From the NCBI RefSeq assembly GCF_020443705.1, contig NZ_JAIZZK010000001.1, forward strand, positions 310,001-374,000: a DNA stretch of 64,000 nt, given 5' to 3'. Both the position numbers and the translations under genes were made by a program. The stretch's first letter is position 1, and every line of letters starts with the position of its first letter. Below are positions 18,512 through 26,098 of this stretch, one piece after another. Source of the DNA: Clostridium algoriphilum. GTDB lineage: Bacteria; Bacillota; Clostridia; Clostridiales; Clostridiaceae. The notes beneath the pieces were generated by a model that ran no database searches, was not told the DNA's origin, and saw only the letters and a list, made by a program, of their open reading frames with translations.

Positions 18512-19191
18512 ATCCTATATTTATTTTTAGGCCTACCAACCTTGCCATATTCCATATCAACCACAAGTTTTTCCTCCTTTTCTAAATAATCTAAATATCT
18601 TCTGGCAGTTATTCTGGAAACTCCAATGTTTCTTGCAATTTGTTCTGAGGTAAAGGCATTATCTTTCATATCAGCTATACCCACTAAAACTTTTTCATAG
18701 GTATATTGATTAAACCCTTTTATGTCGCCAATAGTCTCATTATATTCTATAACATGTTTTTTCCCCTTTATAGTGTATTTATCAATGATTTCTTGCTCCA
18801 TACTATCAGTATTCTTAAAACTATCTTTTCTGCTTTTAAATTGAAGCATTGCTTCTTTAAACCTAGTAAACATGAATGGTTTTACCAAATAATCTACTGC
18901 ACCATATCGGAAGGCTTCTTCAACAGTTTCTGTATTTCTATCAGCCGTAATTAATATAGCATCACATTTTATATTTTCTACACGTATCCACTTTAATAAA
19001 TCTATACCTTTACCTTGTGGAAAAAAGACATCTAATAATATTAAATCAGGTTTTATACTTAATATAACTCCTTTTGCCTTTTCAATTGAATTAACACTAC
19101 CATACAGCGCAAAACCTTCTATTTTATTCAAGAATTTCTCGTTGATTTCTCTCACCATTGGGTCATCTTCAACAATTATAGCTTTAATCAT
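18505..19191 (-). CDS. response regulator, CitB/DcuR type
   Basis: The 228-residue protein has an N-terminal receiver domain (acidic pocket EDD at 8-10, phospho-acceptor D54 in LLLDVFFP, and a conserved KPF). Its C-terminal helix-turn-helix (TSEQIARNIGVSRITARRYL) and GRPKNKYR tail are typical of CitB/DcuR/MalR regulators. Such regulators activate transport and metabolism of organic acids when their sensor binds the acid outside the cell. It overlaps the kinase gene by 8 bases. The likely targets are the adjacent quinone and transport genes, which is an inference from position. Confidence 0.9.
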   Translation of the reverse strand: MIKAIIVEDDPMVREINEKFLNKIEGFALYGSVNSIEKAKGVILSIKPDLILLDVFFPQGKGIDLLKWIRVENIKCDAILITADRNTETVEEAFRYGAVDYLVKPFMFTRFKEAMLQFKSRKDSFKNTDSMEQEIIDKYTIKGKKHVIEYNETIGDIKGFNQYTYEKVLVGIADMKDNAFTSEQIARNIGVSRITARRYLDYLEKEEKLVVDMEYGKVGRPKNKYRIK

Positions 19192-20767
19192 TTTTTCTAC
19201 CCCTTTTCATTGGTATACATATATTCCATATAGTACCATTTTCCTGTAGAATACTTATATCTCCATCAGCATAATCTATTATTTGTTTTACTATATTAAG
19301 TCCAAAGCCTCTATTACCTTGTTTAGTTGTAAATCCTCTTGTGAAAATCTTTTCCCTTATATTGTCTTTAATTCCAGGGCCATTATCTTGAATTTTGATT
19401 CTAAGTGACTCATTATTGGAATTTAGTCTTATATATATTTTACCGTTCTCAAATTTGACTAACTCTTCAATTGAATTTTCAATTAAATTTCCAAGTACAG
19501 AGCAAATTTCGTCTACTGTTATGTTTTCAGGAATTTTATCTAAATAAGAGTTTGTATCAAAATCTACAGAAATTTTTGCTTCTGTTGCCTTATTATATTT
19601 GGCAAGTAGCAACCCTGCTATATGCGCATTTTTAATTCTCTTACTTAAAATATCAGAAACTTTTCCTCGAAGCTTTGATATATGAGAAATATATTTAATA
19701 GCTTCATCATATTCTTCTAATTCAATAAGTCCTGATATAGTGTGAAGTTTATTCAGAAACTCATGATTTTGCGACCTTAATGCACATGTCATTTTTTTAC
19801 TCCCAGTTAGTTCTTCTGCCATATTTTTAACCTCTGTTAAGTCCTGAAAGCTAGATACAACTCCTATAATTTCATCTTTATAATTCTTTAATAAGGTATG
19901 GCTACACATAAGTATTTTACCATAATGTATTTTTATTTCTTGATTATATACTGCCTTCTGAGCTCTCAATACTCGAGTCATTTCACGTGTAAAGTTTGAG
20001 TTTAACTCAGCAACATTTTTACCTTTATCCTGATCTTCTAATTCTAATATTATCTTTGCTATCTTATTAAATAAAATTATTTTCCCATCTTTATCAATAG
20101 CTATAATTCCATTTTTTAAATTCTGCAATACTATATCTCTCTGACCTAATAAAAGTGCTATCTCTTTAGGCTCTAAACCAAATATACTTTTCTTTATTAT
20201 ATTTGCTAAAATAGCTGCACCTAATATTCCAATTAAAAGACCTACAACTAAAGCAATTTTCAAATATAACAAACGAGTACTTAACTCAGCGTATACAGTA
20301 TCTGTTAATAGGCCAACTAAAACCGCTCCTACTTGTTTATCATGATAATATATAGGCACAAAAGCTCTTATTGCAGTAATTAACACATTCTTATCCTTAG
20401 CTACATAAGATTCACCTTTTGTAATAACTCGTTTTTCTCCACCATCAGCATATCTTTTACCAAGCGATTTTCCATATGGATATGAATATTTTATTCCCTT
20501 CATATCCATTACAATAATATATTTAAATCTAGTCTTTCCACTGAAACTTTCTATTGTTTTCTGAACTGTTTTATAATCTTTTGAAGTAGCTAATGTTTTT
20601 TCAATTGTATCAATAGAGGCAATAGTCACAGCTAAATCCATAGCGTTATTTCCCATTTGAGTTTCAACAGAAGTTTGCACTTGATAATAAGTAACAATTC
20701 CTATACCACCAATCACAATAAATATTATAACACTTATAAAGATTGTTAATTTATACTGTAATTTCAC
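19184..20767 (-). CDS. sensor histidine kinase, CitA/DcuS type
   Basis: This 527-residue membrane kinase has a helix at about 8-28, an extracytoplasmic sensor of about 135 residues, and a second helix near 165-190. A cytoplasmic PAS domain follows (GIIAIDKDGKIILFN). Next is a SpoOB-type phosphoacceptor region (SQNHEFLNKLHTISGLIE) and an ATPase domain with N, G1 and G2 boxes (NLIENSIEEL, DNGPGI, GNRGFGLNI). This is the CitA/DcuS architecture, whose sensor domains bind carboxylates. The start is GTG after GAGGTGAGG. It sits 22 bases after the FMN-binding lipoprotein gene, so the two are co-transcribed, and its ligand may be the aromatic acid the cluster handles. Confidence 0.9.
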   Translation of the reverse strand: MKLQYKLTIFISVIIFIVIGGIGIVTYYQVQTSVETQMGNNAMDLAVTIASIDTIEKTLATSKDYKTVQKTIESFSGKTRFKYIIVMDMKGIKYSYPYGKSLGKRYADGGEKRVITKGESYVAKDKNVLITAIRAFVPIYYHDKQVGAVLVGLLTDTVYAELSTRLLYLKIALVVGLLIGILGAAILANIIKKSIFGLEPKEIALLLGQRDIVLQNLKNGIIAIDKDGKIILFNKIAKIILELEDQDKGKNVAELNSNFTREMTRVLRAQKAVYNQEIKIHYGKILMCSHTLLKNYKDEIIGVVSSFQDLTEVKNMAEELTGSKKMTCALRSQNHEFLNKLHTISGLIELEEYDEAIKYISHISKLRGKVSDILSKRIKNAHIAGLLLAKYNKATEAKISVDFDTNSYLDKIPENITVDEICSVLGNLIENSIEELVKFENGKIYIRLNSNNESLRIKIQDNGPGIKDNIREKIFTRGFTTKQGNRGFGLNIVKQIIDYADGDISILQENGTIWNICIPMKRGRKND

Positions 20768-20789
20768 TGAACCTCACCTCATGCTGTAT

Positions 20790-21131
20790 TTACTTTATTT
20801 TTGCTTTATCTAATCCATTTCCAATAGCTTTGATAAGTCCTTTACTTGTATATGTAGCCCCTGACACAACCTCAACCTTCGATGTATTAGCTTTTATCAC
20901 TCTCTTTGGAATTTCCTTATATACTATTTCACCTATAACTGGTGTTTCTTGTTGCTCCATAATCTTAATTTGTTTTATATTATATTTATCCGTTAATATT
21001 TGTACTTTTATAGGTCCAATATGTCCCTGCGCGGTTCCTTCATATGTTCCTTCTTTGTAAATTATGGGTTTTGTACCACAACCAACTAGTGCTAATACTA
21101 TTGTTAAAGTTAGTATTAATAATTTCTTCAA
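20790..21131 (-). CDS. FMN-binding domain lipoprotein
   Basis: This 113-residue lipoprotein has an N-terminal signal with lipobox LVGC (C18), so it should be tethered outside the membrane. The rest is one FMN_bind domain ending in the flavinylation-type motif SGATYTS (S90-T95), where an ApbE-type enzyme attaches FMN to a Thr, probably T93. Relatives such as PplA of Listeria and RnfG/NqrC carry electrons outside the membrane. The start is TTG after GGGAGG at good spacing. No apbE lies in the window. It is followed directly by the sensor kinase gene. Confidence 0.88.
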   Translation of the reverse strand: MKKLLILTLTIVLALVGCGTKPIIYKEGTYEGTAQGHIGPIKVQILTDKYNIKQIKIMEQQETPVIGEIVYKEIPKRVIKANTSKVEVVSGATYTSKGLIKAIGNGLDKAKIK

Positions 21132-21174
21132 ATAAGTATCCTCCCTTGTATCACATTGACCTTTCCTGGAGTAA

Positions 21175-21205
21175 ATAGTTATTGTTACAATTATATCATA
21201 GTTAT
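21175..21205 (-). promoter_or_regulatory. possible promoter and operator of the lipoprotein/two-component genes
   Basis: A TATAAT -10 (minus strand, 21190-21195) is flanked by two direct copies of ATAACTAT (plus-strand ATAGTTAT at 21175-21182 and 21198-21205), 23 bases apart. This could be an internal promoter with a regulator site. The -35 is not clear. Confidence 0.3.
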
Positions 21206-21222
21206 ACTTTTTTTTATGATCA

Positions 21223-21966
21223 TTATTTCCATGGACAAAGTAATTCTTCTAAAATGTCAATCATAATAAATAAAAATAAGCCAATAATACTTAAAATTAA
21301 AATACCTGAATACATTTGAATATAGTTAATTCTCATCCAAGAATCCATAATGAAATAACCCATTCCATATTCAGTTCCAAAATTTTCAGTAAAGAATAGA
21401 ACTGAAATTGCTGTACCTATGCCAATCCTAAGTGATGTCAATATTGCTTTAATGCTTCCTGGAAGTACAATTTCTTTTATAATCTGTTTTTTTGTAGCTC
21501 CCAATGAATACATAGTATAAAAAACATCATCAGGAATATTTTTCACTTCATCTTTTATATTAACCACCACAGGAAAAAATGTAATTAAAAAAATCATAAC
21601 TATTTTTGTTATATCCCCTAACCCAAAAATAAGCATTACTATAGGAAGTAATGCAATCTTAGGTATTGGATAATTAAAATATATAATTGGCGAAAGAATT
21701 AAATCAACTTTTTTAAAAAATCCCATTAAAATCCCCACAGGTATACCAATTATTAGAGTAAATAATAGTCCTACTATTATCCTAATAGAACTGTAAATAA
21801 CATGTATTGCTATATCTTTATGAAAAGTTCTAACTATATTTATTATTATAGCATATGGTGGTGGAAATAAAGGTTTATTAATTATTATTGCAACTGATTG
21901 CCACAAGCCAAAAATAAGAACAAAAGCAACAATAAAATTAATTGGTTTATATTCTTTAAGTCTCAT
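21223..21966 (-). CDS. ABC transporter permease, NitT/TauT/SsuC type
   Basis: This 247-residue membrane protein has six or so helices and the EAA-loop signature of binding-protein-dependent importers (YSLGATKKQIIKEIVLPGSIKAILTSLRIG). It groups by sequence style with SsuC/TauC/ThiX permeases that import sulfonates, pyrimidines or aromatic acids. It overlaps the ATPase gene by 11 bases (its ATG follows AAAGGAG inside that gene's end). The substrate is unknown; the genes around it suggest a precursor of a prenylated quinone. Confidence 0.88.
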   Translation of the reverse strand: MRLKEYKPINFIVAFVLIFGLWQSVAIIINKPLFPPPYAIIINIVRTFHKDIAIHVIYSSIRIIVGLLFTLIIGIPVGILMGFFKKVDLILSPIIYFNYPIPKIALLPIVMLIFGLGDITKIVMIFLITFFPVVVNIKDEVKNIPDDVFYTMYSLGATKKQIIKEIVLPGSIKAILTSLRIGIGTAISVLFFTENFGTEYGMGYFIMDSWMRINYIQMYSGILILSIIGLFLFIMIDILEELLCPWK

Positions 21967-22720
21967 TATGAATCTCCTTTAGAATTTTTCTAAGCTTAGT
22001 ACTCAAGTGTATATACTCTAAATCCAGTTCTGTATTAATTCGACCAAACAAAGGGTTGCGTGTAATATTAACTATTCTGCCAGGTGATGAAGAAATCACA
22101 GCTATATCCTTTGCTAAATAGATTGCTTCCTTAATATCATGAGTTACAATGATTGTAGTTACCTTATGTTCTTCCCAAACTTCTAGAAATAACTTTTGAA
22201 CGTTGTCCCTAGTCATAGCGTCTAAGGCAGAAAATGATTCATCCATTAAGAGTATATTCGGTTTTAATAATAAAGCTCTTGCCATTGAGACTCTTTGCAT
22301 TTGACCTCCGCTTAGCTGACTTGGATATCTCTTAACAAAATCATTTAGTTTTAATTCATTTAATATTTTATTATAAAAATGTAAATCTATATTGCTCTTG
22401 CCATCTTTAATTTTTGTTGAAAGAAATATGTTTTCTTCAACAGTCTTCCATTTAATTAATCCATAATTTTGAGGTATTAACCCTATTCTATGTACTTTAG
22501 GATTTACTATAGTTCCATCAATTAAAACTTGACCTTCATAGTTTACAATAATTCCTGCGAGTACTTTTAATAAGGTTGATTTTCCTCCCCCTGATGGACC
22601 AATTACAGCACATATTTCTCCTTTTTTTACTGTTAAATTAACATTTTCAAGTACTTTTACATGCTTGTCTAGGTTTTTATAATAAAACACTAACAACTTG
22701 ATTAATGTTATAAGAAGCAA
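21956..22720 (-). CDS. ABC transporter ATPase, NitT/TauT/SsuB type, abnormal start
   Basis: This ATP-hydrolysing subunit has Walker A GPSGGGKST (about 41-49 in the longest frame), the signature LSGGQMQRVSMARAL, Walker B ILLMDESFSALD and the switch His (VTHD). It pairs with the adjacent permease. Its 5' end is odd: the frame begins with TTG at 22720, or a GTG ten codons later, inside the 3' end of the UbiA gene. There is no ribosome binding site and no usual Met-led first beta strand. Conserved sequence starts at about VFYYKNLDKHV. I suspect the original start was lost in a deletion. Expression may depend on translational coupling to ubiA. Confidence 0.82.
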   Translation of the reverse strand: MLLITLIKLLVFYYKNLDKHVKVLENVNLTVKKGEICAVIGPSGGGKSTLLKVLAGIIVNYEGQVLIDGTIVNPKVHRIGLIPQNYGLIKWKTVEENIFLSTKIKDGKSNIDLHFYNKILNELKLNDFVKRYPSQLSGGQMQRVSMARALLLKPNILLMDESFSALDAMTRDNVQKLFLEVWEEHKVTTIIVTHDIKEAIYLAKDIAVISSSPGRIVNITRNPLFGRINTELDLEYIHLSTKLRKILKEIHNET

Positions 22721-23501
22721 TTTTCATTTTCTTTTGATTTGATGGCGATACAATATAATGTTCTACAACTAATAAAATAACACTTATAAAAATGCCAATT
22801 AAATATATCAGACCTCTATGCATTATAAAATATAAACTAAATAAAAGTAAAACCATTATAGAATGAAAAAGACTTGATATGCATAATGCACCTATTAAAC
22901 CAAATTTAGCAGGGATAGAAAACAAACCCATTTTCCTGTCGAAATCGATATCTTGTGTTGCATAAATTATATCAAAACCTGCTACCCATAAGGTAACTAC
23001 AGCGCCTAAAATAATTGGTGTAAGTGCTAGTTTTCCTGTTACCGCTATCCATGCTCCTACAGGTGCTCCCCCACATGTAACCCCTAATACAATATGACAT
23101 ATCCATGTGAATCTTTTAGTATATGAATATATTATAAAAAGAAAAAGTGCCACCGGTGATAACATAAAACATAGTGTATTTAACTTATATGCAGCCAAAA
23201 CAAATATTAAAAAACACAATATCACTATTGCCCAAACCTCATAATCTTTTACTATTCCTTTTGGCAAATGCCTATTTGCAGTTCTTGGATTTTTTTTATC
23301 AATATCTTTATCTACAATTCGATTTAGGGCATTAGCACCATTACGAGCACCAATTAGAGCAATTAATATCCAAAATATTGTAGAACTTGACGGTAAACCA
23401 TTTGCTGCCCAAATCATTGCTATTAAAGCAAATGGAAGAGAAAATAGTGTATGCGAAAACATAACTAACTCCCCATAGCTTTTAAGTTTCTTTAATACCA
23501 T
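22677..23501 (-). CDS. UbiA family prenyltransferase (MqnP/MenA/UbiA-like), probably C-terminally truncated
   Basis: This integral membrane enzyme attaches a polyprenyl chain to an aromatic acid. Both Asp-rich motifs are clear: NRIVDKDIDKKNPRTANR (about 60-77) and YATQDIDFDRKMGLFSIPAKFG (about 180-200), in the form seen in 4-hydroxybenzoate and futalosine-pathway (MqnP) prenyltransferases rather than classical MenA. The 274-residue chain stops at NQVVSVLL, in the middle of what should be the last helix; relatives run about 10-20 residues longer. It overlaps the UbiD gene by 20 bases and the ATPase gene by up to 44. The catalytic core seems intact. Confidence 0.88.
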   Translation of the reverse strand: MVLKKLKSYGELVMFSHTLFSLPFALIAMIWAANGLPSSSTIFWILIALIGARNGANALNRIVDKDIDKKNPRTANRHLPKGIVKDYEVWAIVILCFLIFVLAAYKLNTLCFMLSPVALFLFIIYSYTKRFTWICHIVLGVTCGGAPVGAWIAVTGKLALTPIILGAVVTLWVAGFDIIYATQDIDFDRKMGLFSIPAKFGLIGALCISSLFHSIMVLLLFSLYFIMHRGLIYLIGIFISVILLVVEHYIVSPSNQKKMKIASYNINQVVSVLL

Positions 23502-24927
23502 ATTTCTCCCACCTCTTGTCTACCATTTCTTTTATTTCTTTTGACATCTCTATATCATCAGGCCAAGGTCTTGTATGACCTTCTGATGGCCACTTTTTTG
23601 TAGCATCTATGCCGAGTCTTGAACCATAGTAAGGAGTATTAGATGCATGATCCAGTGCATCTAAAGGACCATCAGAAATTACTAGATCTCCTTTTGGGTC
23701 TATATTGTTAAATACTTTCCATGCAACTGTTGATATATCCTGAGGATCTATATTTTCATCTACTACAATAATTATTTTTGTATACATCATTTGACCAAGG
23801 CCCCATAAAGCGTTCATAACTTTATTCGCATGCTTTGGGTAAGCTTTTTTAATAGAAACAATTACACAATTATGGAATACACCTTCTAATGGGAAATTCA
23901 TATCTACTATTTCGGGACATTGAATTTTTATTAAAGGCAAAAATATTCGCTCTGAGGCTTTTCCCAGGTAACAATCTTCCATAGGTGGTTTTCCAACAAT
24001 CGTTGTAGGATAAACTGGCTCTCTTTTTCTTGTAATTTTTTCAATATGAAACACAGGGTACATATCTTCAAGAGAATAGTACCCTGTATGGTCTCCGAAA
24101 GGACCTTCTAGTCGCTTTTCATCTAAATCCACGTATCCTTCGAGGATAAATTCAGCATTAGCAGGTACATATATGTCATTTGTTATACATTTAACTATTT
24201 CTAATGGTGATTTTCTAAGAAATCCTGCAAAAATCATTTCGTCTATCATTTTTGGTAGTGGTGCTGTTGCCGCATATATAGTTGCTGGATCACATCCTAT
24301 TGCCACTGACACTGGCATCTTCATTCCTAGTTTTCTATACTTCTCATATATTTCTTTACCATCTTTATGGAGATGCCAATGCATACCAGTTGTATTGGTA
24401 TCATATACTTGAAGCCTATACATTCCAACATTTTGCTGGTTAGTCTCTGGATCTAATGTTATAACTAAAGGGAGAGTTATGTATCGTCCCCCATCTTTAG
24501 GCCAGCACTTTAATATTGGGAGTTTGCTTAAATCTGGTTCCTCTATTACTTCTTGACATGCTGCATTTTTTACCTTTTTCGGGAATACTCTTGCGAGCCT
24601 TGCAAGCTTCGGAATTGATTTCACCTTATTTATTAACGTTATATAATTTGTAATATCCATAAAATCACTAATAGTTTCAGCAATTTCATCTAGGGTTTCT
24701 ACTTCTAGTCCAAGGTTAATTCGCTCATATGTACCTAAAGAATTTATTAATAATGGATAGTCAGAATTTTTAACATTCTTAAAAAGTAATGCATTACCAT
24801 TTTTTTTTGAAACTCTATCAGCTATTTCCGTAATTTCAAGATCACTGTCTACTTCTATTTCTATTTCATCTAATAGTTTTTTATCTCTTAAATGATTTAT
24901 AAAATCTTGGAGATCCTTATAAGCCAT
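23482..24927 (-). CDS. UbiD family decarboxylase (menaquinone-type)
   Basis: This 481-residue enzyme removes the ring carboxyl group of a prenylated aromatic acid using prenylated FMN and a divalent metal. Family landmarks include NVGMYRLQVYD (cofactor and metal region), EFILEGYVD, and EGPFGDHTGYYS with the catalytic acid region. The match is full length and resembles MqnL/UbiD proteins of quinone synthesis. It needs a UbiX-type flavin prenyltransferase, which is not in the window. It sits between the prenyl synthase and UbiA genes with tight spacing, so the three form one pathway block. The ATG follows AAAGGA. Confidence 0.9.
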   Translation of the reverse strand: MAYKDLQDFINHLRDKKLLDEIEIEVDSDLEITEIADRVSKKNGNALLFKNVKNSDYPLLINSLGTYERINLGLEVETLDEIAETISDFMDITNYITLINKVKSIPKLARLARVFPKKVKNAACQEVIEEPDLSKLPILKCWPKDGGRYITLPLVITLDPETNQQNVGMYRLQVYDTNTTGMHWHLHKDGKEIYEKYRKLGMKMPVSVAIGCDPATIYAATAPLPKMIDEMIFAGFLRKSPLEIVKCITNDIYVPANAEFILEGYVDLDEKRLEGPFGDHTGYYSLEDMYPVFHIEKITRKREPVYPTTIVGKPPMEDCYLGKASERIFLPLIKIQCPEIVDMNFPLEGVFHNCVIVSIKKAYPKHANKVMNALWGLGQMMYTKIIIVVDENIDPQDISTVAWKVFNNIDPKGDLVISDGPLDALDHASNTPYYGSRLGIDATKKWPSEGHTRPWPDDIEMSKEIKEMVDKRWEKYGIKET

Positions 24928-24951
24928 AAAATCATTCCTTTCAAGAATTAA

Positions 24952-25923
24952 TTAGAAGTTACGATTTAATAATTTTTGTGTTATCTCCTTTATTATTACC
25001 TTGCTTTCACACTCTGGTAACTTTTCTATATAATCAAAAGCTTTTTTTGTATACTTATTCGCTAAGTCTTGAGCTTTCTCTATCCCTTTATACTTATTAA
25101 CTAATATAACTATACTAGCTACATCATCATTATTTAATAATAATTTATCTAAAATTGTGGATATCCTGCCCTCTGCATCATCTGCCATAGCATATATGAG
25201 TGGTAGTGTATAATATCCTTTTATTAAATCACTTTGTGCACTTTTTCCAAGTTTGTTAGTATCTCCACTGTAATCCAACAAATCGTCTATGATTTGAAAA
25301 GCCATTCCAATATAGTAACCGACTCGTCCAAGCAATTTCGAAATTTTTTCACTACACTTAGATTCCTTACTACCTGCATAAAAGCTAATTGCAAATAAAG
25401 CTGCTGTTTTACCAGATATTATTTTAATATATTTTTTAAGGCTTGTGTTTCTAGCATATCTAATATTATATTGTCTTATTTCCCCCATACATATCTTGGA
25501 GATAGCTTTTGAGATATCTCTTAAGATTTCTGTGGAATAACCAACGCCAGACAACATAATAAAACATTGACAAAATAAAAAATCACCAATATATACTGCA
25601 TATTCCTTGCTATATTTATGTTGTATAGTTTCTATTCCACGCCTAAGTTTAGATTCATCTACAACATCATCATGAATTAATGTAGCCATATGCATCATTT
25701 CGATTGCCGCTGCAAGATTATGCATTTTGTCCGAATTATACTCTCCGAATTTTGCTGCTAATAATAAAAAAGCAGGTCTTAACATCTTTCCTCCTGCGTC
25801 AACCAATGGGGAGATAGCTTCATCAAATTCTTTTTCACTAGATTTTACATTTACCTTAATAATTTTTTTTATATTATCTAATTCTTTTGCAATATCAGGG
25901 TAATATTCCCAAAATATACTCAT
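24952..25923 (-). CDS. polyprenyl diphosphate synthase (quinone side chain)
   Basis: The 323-residue trans-prenyl synthase builds the isoprenoid tail. The first Asp-rich motif is HDDVVDESKLRRG and the second is IDDLLDYSGD, with GGKMLRPAFLLLA near the N-terminus. It resembles the large subunit of heptaprenyl or octaprenyl synthases, and no small subunit gene is adjacent. The frame can be extended to a TTG at 25941, but the ATG at 25923 (MSIFWEYYPD) is correctly spaced from AGGTGAT and is preferred. It is the first gene of the block that continues into ubiD and ubiA. Confidence 0.9.
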   Translation of the reverse strand: MSIFWEYYPDIAKELDNIKKIIKVNVKSSEKEFDEAISPLVDAGGKMLRPAFLLLAAKFGEYNSDKMHNLAAAIEMMHMATLIHDDVVDESKLRRGIETIQHKYSKEYAVYIGDFLFCQCFIMLSGVGYSTEILRDISKAISKICMGEIRQYNIRYARNTSLKKYIKIISGKTAALFAISFYAGSKESKCSEKISKLLGRVGYYIGMAFQIIDDLLDYSGDTNKLGKSAQSDLIKGYYTLPLIYAMADDAEGRISTILDKLLLNNDDVASIVILVNKYKGIEKAQDLANKYTKKAFDYIEKLPECESKVIIKEITQKLLNRNF

Positions 25924-25975
25924 TTTATCACCTATGTCCAATTATTTTTATAAGATTATCATTTTATATTCTATT

Positions 25976-26001
25976 AGTAATAATACCATATTATTATTAC
26001 T
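25976..26001. promoter_or_regulatory. dyad in the polyprenyl synthase promoter region
   Basis: AGTAATAATA (25976-25985) and TATTATTACT (25992-26001) form a perfect 10-bp inverted repeat with a 6-base spacer, 53-78 bases before the start codon. It could be the operator for the cluster's response regulator. Confidence 0.35.
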
Positions 26002-26017
26002 CCAGTACAAAACTAAA

Positions 26018-26044
26018 TGTCCTTTTAATTATTTTAAAAGGACA
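26018..26044 (-). terminator. terminator after the NDH-2 gene
   Basis: An 11-bp perfect stem (TGTCCTTTTAA with TTAAAAGGACA, 5-base loop) lies 55 bases past the NDH-2 stop and is followed by a T-rich stretch. It would separate NDH-2 from the prenyl synthase operon. Confidence 0.6.
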
Positions 26045-26098
26045 CCTGATTTAAAATAATTCAATTTTACGTGCTATACTTATAGTAGAACATATTAC

